Made by a program: the position numbers and the translations under genes. The notes under the pieces were generated by a model. It did no database searches, was not told the DNA's origin, and saw nothing but the letters and a program-made list of their open reading frames with translations. Below, piece by piece: positions 25,930 through 35,859 of a stretch of 64,000 nt of DNA (its first letter is position 1; each line of letters opens with the position of its first letter). The DNA comes from Actinomycetes bacterium (GTDB lineage Bacteria > Bacillota > Sulfobacillia > Sulfobacillales > JAIMBI01), in the NCBI GenBank assembly GCA_023565505.1, contig JAIMBI010000002.1:124001-188000 (forward strand), read 5' to 3'.

Positions 25930-26838
25930 ATGGGGGAGCGGGTCGGATTCGTCGGACTGGGCAACATGGGACGCCCCATGGCCCAGCGGCTTCTCGAGCG
26001 CGGCTACGAGCTGGCGGTGTGCGACGTCCGCCCGGAGGCCGTGGAACCGTTCCGGGGCCGGGCCCGGATCTGCGGCTCAGCGGCCGAGGTGGCGCGCTGG
26101 GCGCCGGTGGTGTTCGGCAGCCTGCCCACGCCGGACGCGGTGCGGGCGGTCGTCGCCGGGCCGGGCGGCTTGGCGGAGGCCGAGGGTCTCGACGTCTACG
26201 TTGACCTGTCGACGGCGGGTTCGCGAACGGCGCGCGCCGTTGCCGAGACGCTCCGCGCACGGGGCGCGGGCATGCTGGACGCCCCGGTGAGCGGCGGGGT
26301 GAGCGGGGCCGAACGGGGCACGCTGGCGGTCATGGTCGCCGGTCCCCCGGACCTGGTCGCCCGCTGCCGACCCTACCTGGAGACCTTCGGGCGCGTCTTC
26401 GTGGTGGGCGAGGAGCCGGGCCAGGCACAGATCGTGAAACTGGCCAACAACCTGCTGTCGGGCGCGGCGCTGGCGTTGACGTCGGAAGTCATGGTGCTGG
26501 GGGTCAAGGCCGGCGTCGATCCGGCCCGCATGCTGGAGGCCATCAACGCCGGTACCGGGCGCAACTCCGCGACGGCGGACAAGTTCCCGCGGCAGGTCCT
26601 GCCGCGACGGTTCCAGGCGGGGTTCAAGACCGCGCTGATGTATAAGGACCTCTCGCTGTGCCTGGCCGAGGCCGAGGCCGCCGGCGTGCCCATGTGGCTG
26701 GGCAGCGCGGTGCACCAGTTCTGGCGCTACGTGGTGGCGCGGGGGGGCGGCGACGAGGACTTCTCCGCCGTGGTGCGCTACGTCGAGGAATGGGCGGGCG
26801 TCCAGGTGGCGGGGGCGGCTGCCGCGGAAAGCGTCTAG
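25930..26838 (+). CDS. NAD(P)-dependent 3-hydroxyisobutyrate dehydrogenase-like oxidoreductase
   Basis: 302-residue beta-hydroxyacid dehydrogenase. The Rossmann start is 'VGFVGLGNMGRPMAQRLLERGYEL'; the substrate-binding segment is 'DAPVSGGVSGAERGTLAVMVAG', and the catalytic Lys lies in 'IVKLANNLL'. The family includes 3-hydroxyisobutyrate, tartronate semialdehyde, 6-phosphogluconate-like and succinic semialdehyde reductases; I cannot separate these. It follows the carboxymuconolactone decarboxylase-like gene by 13 bases. Confidence 0.92.
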   Translation: MGERVGFVGLGNMGRPMAQRLLERGYELAVCDVRPEAVEPFRGRARICGSAAEVARWAPVVFGSLPTPDAVRAVVAGPGGLAEAEGLDVYVDLSTAGSRTARAVAETLRARGAGMLDAPVSGGVSGAERGTLAVMVAGPPDLVARCRPYLETFGRVFVVGEEPGQAQIVKLANNLLSGAALALTSEVMVLGVKAGVDPARMLEAINAGTGRNSATADKFPRQVLPRRFQAGFKTALMYKDLSLCLAEAEAAGVPMWLGSAVHQFWRYVVARGGGDEDFSAVVRYVEEWAGVQVAGAAAAESV

Positions 26839-26866
26839 GCGGCGGGAACGACAGACGGACGGGAGG

Positions 26867-27895
26867 ATGTCGGTGAGACGGGCGACCCTGGATCAGGTGG
26901 AACATCTGGTGGTCGAGACGGTGGAGCCTCTGCCGCTGGGGCCGGGCGAGGTGCGCGTAGCGGTCGAGGCGTGCGGGATCTGCGGCTCGGACCTGCACAT
27001 GTACAAGGGGCGGCATCCGGTGCTGCGACCGCCGCTGGTGATGGGGCACGAGTTCGTGGGGCGGGTCGTGGACCGGGCTCCCGACGTGCCCCCGGAGGCG
27101 GAGGGACGCCGGGTCGTGGCCATCGCCGGCCGGGGCTGCGGCACCTGCGCCGCCTGCCGGTCGGGCGCGTTCAACCGGTGCGCGTCGCTGAAGGTGATCG
27201 GGGGGCACATCCCGGGCGGACTGGCCGAGTTCGTCACCCTGCCCTGGGACCAGTTCGTGCCGGTGCCGGACGCTTGGCCCGCGGAGACGGCGGCCCTGGT
27301 GGAGGTAGCGGCGGTCGGGGTGCACACCGCCGAGCGGTACGGCTCCGTGGCCGGCCGCGACGCCCTGGTTCTGGGCGCGGGACCCATCGGCTTGGTCCTG
27401 ATCCGGGTGCTCAAGGCGCTCGGGGCGGGCCGGGTCGCGGCGGCGGACGTCAACCCCTTCCGGCGCCGGATGGCGCACGCCTCGGGCGCCGACATGGTCT
27501 ACGACCTGAGCCACCCCGAGGCGGAAGCCATGTTCCGGTCGGTCTGGCCGGAGGGTGTGGACGCGGTGTTCGACTGCGCCGGGCGGCCGGAGACGGTGGT
27601 CCGGGGACTGGAACTCAGCGCGCGCGGCGGGACGGTGGTGTTGACGGCCATCTTCGAAGAGGACGCGCGGATCCCGATGACGGTGTTGCAGCGGGGCGAG
27701 CGGCGCCTCGTCGGCGTGCAGATGTACCACCGCGAGGATTTCGACCGGGTCATCGCCCTGATCGAGTCGGGCCGGCTCGACCTGTCCGGCTTGGTCACGC
27801 ACCAGTTCAGCCTCGAGGAGACCCCGGCGGCGTTCCGGCTGCTCGCGACGCCCGGCGCGGAGGCCGTCAAGGTGCTGGTGCGCCCGGGCGGGTAA
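26867..27895 (+). CDS. zinc-dependent alcohol dehydrogenase (MDR family)
   Basis: 342-residue medium-chain dehydrogenase. Catalytic zinc ligands lie in 'CGICGSDLHMYKG' and 'MGHEFVG'. The structural zinc loop 'CGTCAACRSGAFNRC' is complete, and the Rossmann segment 'DALVLGAGPIGLVLIRVLKALGAGRV' follows. The pattern resembles threonine, sorbitol and 2,3-butanediol dehydrogenases. Its position among a hydroxyacid dehydrogenase and an SDR gene suggests oxidation of a polyol or hydroxy acid (inference). Confidence 0.92.
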   Translation: MSVRRATLDQVEHLVVETVEPLPLGPGEVRVAVEACGICGSDLHMYKGRHPVLRPPLVMGHEFVGRVVDRAPDVPPEAEGRRVVAIAGRGCGTCAACRSGAFNRCASLKVIGGHIPGGLAEFVTLPWDQFVPVPDAWPAETAALVEVAAVGVHTAERYGSVAGRDALVLGAGPIGLVLIRVLKALGAGRVAAADVNPFRRRMAHASGADMVYDLSHPEAEAMFRSVWPEGVDAVFDCAGRPETVVRGLELSARGGTVVLTAIFEEDARIPMTVLQRGERRLVGVQMYHREDFDRVIALIESGRLDLSGLVTHQFSLEETPAAFRLLATPGAEAVKVLVRPGG

Positions 27896-28011
27896 GGACG
27901 AGCCGAGCCGCCGGCGGCGGAGCGGGACGGGCGGGATGAAGCCGGGTGTCCGGCGGGGGAGACCATGACCCGCGGCCGGGGCGGCGGCCGCGCCGGAGCG
28001 AGGGGAAGAGC

Positions 28012-28791
28012 ATGCGGATTCCGGACAAGGTGTGCCTCATCACGGGGGGCGGCTCGGGTATCGGAGAGGCGACGGCCCGCCTGTTCGCGGCGGAAGGGGC
28101 GCGGGTCGCCGTCGTCGACGTCGATGCCGTCAACGGGGAGCGGGTCGTCGCGCAGATCCGGGAGACGGGCCGGCCGGCCCTGTTCGTCGCGGCCGACGTG
28201 GCCGACGAGGCGGCGGCGGCCGCCGCCGTCGACCAAGTGGCGGCCCACTTCGGGCGGATCGACGTGCTGTTCAACAACGCCGGCGTCAGCGCCGTCGGCG
28301 ACGTGGCCCAGTGCGAGCCGGCGGACTGGGACCGGGTGATGCGGGTCAACGTCCGGGGCGTCTACCTGATGAGCCACTACGTGGTGCCGGTGATGCGGCG
28401 CCAGGGGGGCGGCGTCATCATCAACATGTCGTCCACCATCGCCGTGGTGGGGCTCGAGAGCCGGGCCGCCTACGCCGCCAGCAAGGGGGCGGTGTTGGCG
28501 CTCACGCGGGCGATGGCGGCGGACCACTCGCGGGAGAACATCCGGGTTGCGGCCCTGCTGCCGGGGACGGTGTACACGCCGTTCGTGGAAGGTTATCTCC
28601 GCCGGCACTACGCCGACCGGATGGACGAGGCGGTCGCCCAGCTCAAGCGGCGGCAGCTCAACAACGAGTTGATGCGCCCCGAGGACGTCGCCTATGCGGC
28701 GCTGTACCTCGCTTCCGACGAGGCGCGCTTTGCCTTGGGGACGGCCCTGGTCATCGACGGCGGCGTCTCGGCGGCCAAAGTGTTCGCCTGA
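28012..28791 (+). CDS. SDR-family oxidoreductase
   Basis: 259-residue short-chain dehydrogenase with 'VCLITGGGSGIGEATARLFAAEGARVAVVDVD', 'FNNAGVS', catalytic Ser in 'NMSSTIAVVG' and 'YAASKGAVLALTRAMA'. The Asp after beta-2 favours NAD. It is the last gene of the small oxidoreductase cluster. ATG 28012 follows GAGGGGAAGAG and is preferred over an upstream in-frame start because the Rossmann fold begins right after it. Confidence 0.92.
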   Translation: MRIPDKVCLITGGGSGIGEATARLFAAEGARVAVVDVDAVNGERVVAQIRETGRPALFVAADVADEAAAAAAVDQVAAHFGRIDVLFNNAGVSAVGDVAQCEPADWDRVMRVNVRGVYLMSHYVVPVMRRQGGGVIINMSSTIAVVGLESRAAYAASKGAVLALTRAMAADHSRENIRVAALLPGTVYTPFVEGYLRRHYADRMDEAVAQLKRRQLNNELMRPEDVAYAALYLASDEARFALGTALVIDGGVSAAKVFA

Positions 28792-28810
28792 ACACCGGGA
28801 CGGCGCGGGC

Positions 28811-28826
28811 GCCCGGGGCCCCGGGC
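28811..28826. terminator. possible bidirectional terminator between convergent genes
   Basis: A perfect 16-base palindrome, GCCCGGGGCCCCGGGC, in the 40-base gap between the SDR gene and the convergent TSUP gene. It has no loop of its own and no T run, so its terminator role is only suggested by location. Confidence 0.3.
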
Positions 28827-28831
28827 CCCCG

Positions 28832-29611
28832 TCACAAGAGGGCCAGTCCGCTCAGCAGGACGAACCCCGACATCATGACGCGCAGCGGGCGGTTCGGGAC
28901 CCGGAGCGCAAGGCGACTGCCGACCCAGGCTCCGGGAAGAGACCCTGCGACCAGGTTCAGGACAAGCGGGAGGCTCACCGTCCCGCCGCCCAGGTGGGTC
29001 AGTCCCGCGGCGGCGGTCAGGAACAGGCCGGTGGCCACGTCCGTGCCCACGAGTTTGCGGGGCGCTAGGCGCGTGCCGAGCAGTAGGGCGGGCGCCAGAA
29101 GCGATCCGGCGCCGATGGAGGTCAGGCCCACCAGAAAACCGATGCCGGCGCCGAGCGCCACGAGGGCGAACGGTCGTTCGGGGGCCGGGGTCGGGGCGGC
29201 GTCGGCGTGGCGGGCCTCCTGACGTCTCGCGGCGATGCGCCGGAGAACCGGCTTCAGGGCGGTCGCCAGGCTGGCGACAACCAAGGTGGCACCCAGGACG
29301 TGCCGGAGCAGGTGCGTGGTCGGCTCGCCCGGGGCTATGAGCGTCGCCGTCAGGCTGCCGGCGACGGCGGTCGGGACCCCGCCGCCGGCGAGCGGCAGGA
29401 CCCGGCGCCAGTCGACGCCGCCCTGGCGACCGTGCTGCCAGGCCCCGACCAGCTTGGTGCCGATGTTGTAGACCAGGTCCGTGCCCACGGCGGTGGGGAC
29501 GGAGATCCCCGCGAGGACCAAGGCAGGGGTCAAGAGGCTACCGCCCCCGACGCCGGTCAGACCGACCATGGTGCCGACGACGAAGCCCAACGCCGCGACA
29601 AGCGGGTCCAT
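28832..29611 (-). CDS. TSUP (TauE/SafE) family permease
   Basis: 259-residue integral membrane protein with about eight hydrophobic helices arranged as two repeats. Each repeat opens with the family pattern: 'FVVGTMVGLTGVGGGSLLTPALVL' at the N-terminus and 'GFLVGLTSIGAGSLLAPALLLG' in the second half. TSUP proteins are thought to export sulfite, sulfoacetate or related organosulfur anions. No sulfur genes are adjacent, so the substrate is open. The ATG at 29611 is followed at once by the first membrane span. Confidence 0.9.
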   Translation of the reverse strand: MDPLVAALGFVVGTMVGLTGVGGGSLLTPALVLAGISVPTAVGTDLVYNIGTKLVGAWQHGRQGGVDWRRVLPLAGGGVPTAVAGSLTATLIAPGEPTTHLLRHVLGATLVVASLATALKPVLRRIAARRQEARHADAAPTPAPERPFALVALGAGIGFLVGLTSIGAGSLLAPALLLGTRLAPRKLVGTDVATGLFLTAAAGLTHLGGGTVSLPLVLNLVAGSLPGAWVGSRLALRVPNRPLRVMMSGFVLLSGLALL

Positions 29612-30224
29612 GCGCCACCTCCCGGGGCGTCGTGCCCCGGCTCACACTATGAGCGGCGGTGCAGTTTGGCCCGGGGCGTCGCGGCGCCCGAAGGCGCCCG
29701 CGAGGGGCCATAGTGATGTGCGCCTCGTGCATGCGTGGTTAACCGCATTGGGTCATTCGACCCTACCTGGGGTCGGCGGGTCCGTACCGGCAATGTGCAT
29801 CCATGCCCCGCCTCAGCCGTGCCGGTCCGCATAATCCGGCTCCAGGGTTATCGGATAGCTGGCGGCGATTTCCCGTCGTCCTGATCGCTTTTTGACCGGC
29901 CGGCGGCAGATGCGCCAAGTAGACCCGTGGGACAAGCTGAGTGTGCCTGGAATGGGCGGCTACCCCGATACAGGCCGAGGGCCGGACAGCATCGTGACCT
30001 TAGGCCGCGTGGCGTTGACGCCGGATCGGGCTCTGTCGCTTGAGGGGTGCCGGGAGCCGGGCGGGCTCGCCGCCCAAGAAGCGTGGCACGTGCCGGCGCA
30101 TCGTCCCGTCCGCAGGGTTTCCGCCTGACCGCTCTCCCAAACCTGCACAAATCTCACTGTGCGCAGAAGCTGGGTTTGGAGCTGTCATGCTCCGCATTTA
30201 ATTTCTTGGCGGCTGGCGGCGCGA
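29612..30224. other. gene-poor stretch with decayed sequence
   Basis: No convincing intact gene. The stretch is noticeably less GC-rich in places than the surrounding DNA. The minus-strand reading around 30030-30125 ('CGRDDAPARATLLGRRARPAPGTPQ') resembles the extreme C-terminal tail often found downstream of the catalytic part of TnpB, and may be a right-end remnant of an IS200/IS605-type element. No clear terminal hairpin or target motif can be placed by eye. Confidence 0.4.
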
Positions 30225-30794
30225 TCAACCCACCCGCCCGCCGACGGCCCCCGGCATCTCTTGGATGCCTAGACCGTCGAATCGCCAAGCCCGCCTGGTC
30301 CATACGGCCTTTCGGCCTCCCGGACGGCCCGAGCAGGGCACCTCGACTTTCTTCAGTATGTGCGCCAGGCCGTTCATGGCGGCGTTTTCATCCCGGAGAT
30401 GGTGCGCTCCGCAGCTGGGACAGGTCCACTCCCGTATCGCAGGAGCAATCCCGCCCAGCACCTTATACCCGCAAGTCCGGGTCGAACCCTCCTCGTCCCA
30501 TTCGCCGTAAACCTTCCCCGACCGGGCCGCCATCCATGCCAAGGTCTCCTTGAACCGGCCTATGAGCGACTGGTTGTTCATCGCCCGGCGCATCCCCCGG
30601 CGGATTCCCCCGCCGTGCGGCGCGTAATCTCCCACGAACACCGCGTCATACTCCCGGTACAGGCGCGCTGGCGCATCAACGGCGCAGCGCGTGAGCATGC
30701 CGCAGGGCGCGTCAGGGCGGGAGGCATCCGGCGGTGACGGCGGGAAGTCCTGGCGCACGGGGACCAGCCCGCGGCACTGGCCGAACGGCCTCAT
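30225..30794 (-). pseudogene. TnpB (IS200/IS605 OrfB) C-terminal remnant
   Basis: 189-residue frame whose middle matches the end of TnpB-type RNA-guided nucleases: 'NNQSLIGRFKETLAWMAARSGKVYGEWDEEGSTRTC', then 'REWTCPSCGAHHLRDENAAMNGL' with the second CxxC of the zinc ribbon and the conserved RDxNAAxN containing the last RuvC Asp. The first half of the zinc finger is damaged: one Cys and a few residues are missing from the expected CxxCG. The N-terminal two thirds, including the first RuvC Asp and the Glu, are absent, so it cannot be an active nuclease. The extreme N-terminus of this frame is unrelated to TnpB. Confidence 0.75.
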
Positions 30795-30918
30795 CGAGGG
30801 GCTGCACAGCCAAATTCAGCCGCTCAAGCGGATGCGTTACGGCTTTCAGACTCAAGACCGCCACCGCCGGCCGATGCGGCTCGGTTTCTTGTCCCCGTCA
30901 AGGATCCCGCCGCACTGA
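30770..30918 (+). pseudogene. ISL3-type transposase C-terminal fragment
   Basis: Short + strand reading with 'NGLIEGLHSQIQPLKRMRYGFQTQDRHRRPMRLGF', which matches the conserved C-terminal end of DDE transposases of the ISL3 group (pattern N..IEG.N..I..LKR..YGF....F..R). The rest of the transposase is missing and the fragment stops near the tRNA promoter. It abuts the TnpB remnant on the opposite strand, so at least two element families have decayed here. Confidence 0.65.
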
Positions 30919-30952
30919 TTGTTTGACGTAGAGCCGCAGCGCCGCGGTGCCG

Positions 30953-30981
30953 TTGACAGCTCGTCGTGGGGCCGCTAAAAT
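30953..30981 (+). promoter_or_regulatory. sigma-A-type promoter of tRNA-Ala
   Basis: TTGACA at 30953-30958, a 17-base spacer and TAAAAT at 30976-30981, ending 33 bases before the first base of the tRNA. A near-consensus promoter is expected for a single tRNA transcription unit. Confidence 0.8.
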
Positions 30982-31014
30982 CGAGCCTGCGGATGCCGGA
31001 CGACGGCACCACAC

Positions 31015-31089
31015 GGGGATGTAGCTCAGTGGGAGAGCACCGCGTTCGCATCGCGGGGGTCAGGGGTTCAAATCCCCTCATCTCCACCA
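31015..31089 (+). tRNA. tRNA-Ala (anticodon CGC)
   Basis: Complete cloverleaf of 75 bases with encoded CCA. The acceptor GGGGATG pairs with CATCTCC; the D-arm is GCTC/GAGC and the anticodon stem CCGCG/CGCGG. The loop TTCGCAT gives anticodon CGC, which reads GCG (Ala). The T-arm is AGGGG-TTCAAAT-CCCCT, with discriminator A and CCA at 31087-31089. It stands alone with its own promoter and terminator, beside transposase remnants. Confidence 0.97.
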
Positions 31090-31099
31090 AAGATTTGAA

Positions 31100-31130
31100 G
31101 GCGCCCGGCGCATGCGGGTGCCGTTTTTTT
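31100..31130 (+). terminator. intrinsic terminator of tRNA-Ala
   Basis: Stem GGCGCCCG (31100-31107) with CGGGTGCC (31115-31122, one G-T pair), a 7-base loop, then G and a run of seven T at 31124-31130. It starts ten bases after the tRNA CCA end. Confidence 0.9.
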
Positions 31131-31506
31131 CGCTTTCGTAAGGATGGGCGCCTCCCAGGGGACTGAAGGGGGGCCGAGGTGTCGGTCGCGCCCGGGCGGG
31201 GGAGCCAGGCTGGACATGATGGCCGCCGGAGACGGGCGGACGGTTCAGGGCGCCGAGAAGACCGCCCGAGCCGGGGCTCCACCGGCCGCAGACTGCCTTC
31301 CGGCCCGCGGCCCCCGCGGCTCCGGCCGGTCGCCCGAGGCGGTACGAGGCCGAGTCCCGGGTATTGCACTCGAGTCGTCTCCGCCACGGGGCCAGGCGGC
31401 GGATGTGCCCAGGCGGAAGCGGTCCACCGGACTGTCAGGACGGGGTGGCGGGCGAGGACGGCGGGAAGACCCCGCCGCCCAACCCCGCCGCGGATCGCCG
31501 CCACGG
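31131..31506. other. intergenic stretch without a recognisable gene
   Basis: Lies between the tRNA terminator and the 3' end of the malic enzyme gene. Open frames exist on both strands but are low-complexity Gly/Arg/Pro readings of GC-rich DNA, with no ribosome binding sites or motifs. No repeat or hairpin stands out. Confidence 0.6.
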
Positions 31507-32922
<1,416 letters not shown>

Positions 32923-33206
32923 TCCGCGGCCTCCTCGCGTCACCGGCCGGGACGGCGGCGGCAGGAGCACCGCACCGGACCCGGCTGATCTCGATTCATG
33001 ATAATAGCGGCCGCACGCCGTGCGGCACCCGATAAGTTCCCCCCCGGGCCGGCCGATCCCTGCCGGCCGCCGTCGCCGCGCGCGGGACCGGGCGGACCTT
33101 GGGGCACGGGGGCGGCGGAAGCGCCGCGAGGCTTGACGGACCTTGGCGGATGTGACATCGTAGCAGTGCTTTGGAACGGAGTAGCAGGCATTACGCCGAC
33201 GACCAC

Positions 33207-33944
33207 ATGACCCTCGTGGCCAAGCTCCGCGAGATGGGGTTCACCGAGGTCGAAGCCAAGGCCTACCTCGCCCTGGTGGAGGCCGGACAGCCGCTGTCCG
33301 GTTACGAGGTGGCCAAGTTGGCGGGCGTGCCGCGCCCCAACATCTACCCGGCCCTCCAACACCTGGCCCGGCGGGGGGCGGTGGTGGAAGCCGTGGGGGA
33401 AGGACCGCCGCGGTACCGCGCCACGCCCTTCGGCGCCATCGCCCGCGCGGCGCTGGCGCGCCTGGCGGACAACATCCGCGCCGTCGAGGCGGCGCTCGAC
33501 CGCCCGTGGGACCGGTCCGACACCTGCCACGCCCGCGGCCCCGAGGCGCTGTGGGTGCACGCCACCGACTTGATCCGGCGTGCGCAGGCCACCCTCACGG
33601 TGGGAGCCACTCCGCTCTTGGCGCGTTTTGCCCCCGCGTTGCACGAGGCCCGGGCCCGCGGGCTGGCGGTCCGCTATTTGTGCTTGGCGGGCTGCCCGCC
33701 CGAAGGCTGCGGCGTCTGCGGCACGCCGCGGGGGCACATCGATCCGCCGGGCGGGCGGGTGCCCGAATGGCTCGTCCTGGTCCGCGACGGCGAGGAGATG
33801 CTGGCGGCGTCGGGACCGTCCGACGCCCCCGACATCGTGATGACCCGCCTGGCCCCCATCGTCTTCAGCCTGGAGCACCTGGTCCGCCTGGCCGGCGCCC
33901 AGCCGCCCCCGTCGACGGGGCCGGCCGACCGTGTCACGTCCTAG
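33207..33944 (+). CDS. TrmB-family transcriptional regulator
   Basis: 245-residue regulator. The N-terminal winged helix matches TrmB ('LREMGFTEVEAKAYLALVEAGQPLSGYEVAKLAGVPRPNIYPALQHLARRGAVVE', about residues 5-60), and the C-terminal part is a PLD-like ligand domain. An unusual cluster of four Cys in 'CLAGCPPEGCGVCG' (about residues 155-170) could bind a metal or cluster. It is immediately followed by folE2 and divergent from the malic enzyme gene, so it may control either. ATG 33207 is preferred to a TTG at 33171. Confidence 0.82.
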   Translation: MTLVAKLREMGFTEVEAKAYLALVEAGQPLSGYEVAKLAGVPRPNIYPALQHLARRGAVVEAVGEGPPRYRATPFGAIARAALARLADNIRAVEAALDRPWDRSDTCHARGPEALWVHATDLIRRAQATLTVGATPLLARFAPALHEARARGLAVRYLCLAGCPPEGCGVCGTPRGHIDPPGGRVPEWLVLVRDGEEMLAASGPSDAPDIVMTRLAPIVFSLEHLVRLAGAQPPPSTGPADRVTS

Positions 33945-33963
33945 AAAGGGGCTCGACGTCGCC

Positions 33964-34794
33964 ATGAATCTGCCCGATGTGCAAAGCCAGCCCGACCTGC
34001 GCCAGATCCCGATCCCGGCGGTGGGGATCGCCCCGGTGGAAGTGCCGATTCGGTTCGGAGACGGGCGTGCGCCCGCCTCGGCCTCGGTCGGGCTGTTCAC
34101 GGACCTGGCGCCGGACGTCAAAGGGACCCACATGTCCCGCATGGTGGAACTCATCATGGCCTGGCGCCGGGAACCGGTCACGGCCGCCACGCTGTTCGCC
34201 CTCCTGGACGAAACGCGGAGCCGCCTCGGGGCTCGCACGGCCCGGGTGTCGGTCGCCTTCCGCCACTTCGTCGAAAAAGGTGCGCCCGTCACCGGCAAGG
34301 CCGCCCTGGTGCCGTACGACGTCGAACTGTTGGCGGGGGTGGAGGACGACGAGCGGCAGCTCGGATGGCGCCTCGGGGCCGTCGTGACGACGCTCTGCCC
34401 GTGCAGCGAAGCCATCTCGGACTACGGGGCGCACAACCAGCGCGGCACATTGTCGGTCGCCACGGCCTTCCGCGACACGCGGGAGCTTCCGTTGGTGGAC
34501 GGCTTCCTCGAGCAGCTGGAGCAGCTGGGCAGCTGCCCGCTCTACACGTTGCTCAAGCGGCCCGACGAGAAGTGGGTCACGGAGGCGGCCTACCGCACGC
34601 CCAAGTTCGTGGAGGACGTGCTGCGCGACGCGGTGCTGTGGTTGCAGGCGCAGCCGGAGATCGGGTGGTTTGCGGTGAAGGTCTCCAACGACGAGTCGAT
34701 CCATCCCCACAACGCCGTGGCCTACTACGACCGGGCCCTGGTCGATCCGCAGTGGACCCGGCCGGCGCTCTTCTGGTGGGATCACCGCCTCTGA
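33964..34794 (+). CDS. folE2: GTP cyclohydrolase FolE2 (type IB)
   Basis: 276-residue GTP cyclohydrolase I of the alternative (FolE2, type IB) family. It converts GTP to 7,8-dihydroneopterin triphosphate, the first step toward folate and queuosine. It has 'SVGLFTDLAPDVKGTHMSRM', the metal-site Cys in 'TTLCPCSEAISDYGAHNQRG', and the late 'KVSNDESIHPHNAVAYYD'. FolE2 tolerates metals other than zinc and often serves zinc-poor conditions. ATG 33964 follows AGAAAGGGG; GTG 33931, which overlaps the regulator gene, is an alternative. Confidence 0.94.
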   Translation: MNLPDVQSQPDLRQIPIPAVGIAPVEVPIRFGDGRAPASASVGLFTDLAPDVKGTHMSRMVELIMAWRREPVTAATLFALLDETRSRLGARTARVSVAFRHFVEKGAPVTGKAALVPYDVELLAGVEDDERQLGWRLGAVVTTLCPCSEAISDYGAHNQRGTLSVATAFRDTRELPLVDGFLEQLEQLGSCPLYTLLKRPDEKWVTEAAYRTPKFVEDVLRDAVLWLQAQPEIGWFAVKVSNDESIHPHNAVAYYDRALVDPQWTRPALFWWDHRL

Positions 34795-34803
34795 GCCGCC
34801 GGG

Positions 34804-34838
34804 GCGGTCCCGGGACGCCGGCCGGCGCCCGGGACCGC
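34804..34838. terminator. bidirectional terminator between folE2 and the convergent oxidoreductase gene
   Basis: Perfect 11-base inverted repeat: GCGGTCCCGGG at 34804-34814 and CCCGGGACCGC at 34828-34838, with a 13-base self-complementary centre. It fills the 51-base gap between two convergent stop codons, so it can serve both. There is no T run. Confidence 0.6.
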
Positions 34839-34845
34839 AGCCGGC

Positions 34846-35859
34846 CTACGCTTCGGGGATGGCCAGGACGATCTTGCCGAACTGGTGCCCCTCTTCCATG
34901 TACTGTTCGGCAGGGCCCGCCTCGGCCAGGGGGAAGACGCGGTCGACGACCGGCCGGAGCCGGTGGGCCTCGCAGAACGCCAGCATGTTGCGGAAGTCGT
35001 CCGGACTGCCCATGGTGGAACCGAGCACGTCCAACTGCTTGAAGAACAGCCGCGGCATCACCAGTTCGCGCACGGGGCCGGCCGTGGCGCCGAAGGTCAC
35101 GATTCGGCTGCCGGGCTTGGCGAGGTAGATGAGGTCGTTGAACGTCGACCCCCCGACGCTGTCGACGCTCAGGTCGACCCCTCCCGTCTCGTTCCGGAGC
35201 GTGCGCGCCCACTGGGTGTCGGTACGGTAGTTCACACCGCCGGCCGCCCCGAGAGCGCGGGCGCGTTCGAGTTTCGCGTCGCTGCTGGAACTGACGTAGA
35301 CCCGGGCCCCCGCAGCCACGGCCATCTGGAGCGCCACGGTGGCCACCCCGCCCCCGACGCCCGGAATGAAGACGGTTTCCCCCGCCGCCAGCCGCCCCCG
35401 GGTAAAGAGCGCCCGGTAGGCCGTCAGCCCCGCCAGCGGCAGGGCGGCCGCTTCCTCCCAACTGAGGTAGGCCGGCTTGGGCAGGACGTTCTCGGCGGGT
35501 ACGACCACGAACTGGGCGAAGGTTCCGTTCGTGGGGATGCCCAGGATGGAGTAGTCCGGGCCGTAGAAACGCGGATTGTCGCCCCACTTGAGGGCCGGAT
35601 TGATCACCACGGCCTGTCCAACGGCCAACCCTTCGACGCCGGCTCCGAGCGCCGCCACCTCTCCGGCGCCGTCCGAACCGGGGATGGCTGGCAACTTGAT
35701 GCCCGGGTACTGGCCTACCCGGGCCCACGCGTCGCGCCGGTTCAACGCGGCCGCCTTGAGCCGCACCAGCACCTCGCCCGGCCCGGGGACGGGGTCGGGG
35801 ACGGTCTCGAGGCGCAGCTGCTCAGGACCGCCGAGTTCTCGCAGCATGATGGCCAGCAC
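34846..35859 (-). CDS. zinc-independent quinone oxidoreductase-like dehydrogenase (MDR family)
   Basis: 337-residue medium-chain reductase. The GroES-like part has 'DPVPGPGEVLVRLKAAALNRRDAWARVGQYPGIKLPAIPGSDGAGEV' without the catalytic Cys/His zinc set; the NADPH fold has 'ETVFIPGVGGGVATVALQMAVAAGARVYVSSSSDAKLERARALGA'. It likely reduces quinones or enones with NADPH. The GTG at 35859 follows AAGGAGG with ten bases between; the ATG four codons later is the alternative. It is transcribed away from mraZ. Confidence 0.88.
   Translation of the reverse strand: MLAIMLRELGGPEQLRLETVPDPVPGPGEVLVRLKAAALNRRDAWARVGQYPGIKLPAIPGSDGAGEVAALGAGVEGLAVGQAVVINPALKWGDNPRFYGPDYSILGIPTNGTFAQFVVVPAENVLPKPAYLSWEEAAALPLAGLTAYRALFTRGRLAAGETVFIPGVGGGVATVALQMAVAAGARVYVSSSSDAKLERARALGAAGGVNYRTDTQWARTLRNETGGVDLSVDSVGGSTFNDLIYLAKPGSRIVTFGATAGPVRELVMPRLFFKQLDVLGSTMGSPDDFRNMLAFCEAHRLRPVVDRVFPLAEAGPAEQYMEEGHQFGKIVLAIPEA

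Noticed and set aside
29641-29720. Inverted pair TCACACTATG ... CATAGTGATG as transposon ends
   Set aside because: The match is short and imperfect, with no element or target duplication between or around it.
30225-30794. Functional TnpB nuclease gene
   Set aside because: Only the C-terminal third is present; the first catalytic Asp and the Glu of RuvC are missing and the zinc finger is damaged.
31131-31506. Open frames on both strands in the gap after tRNA-Ala
   Set aside because: Low-complexity readings without start signals or recognisable domains.
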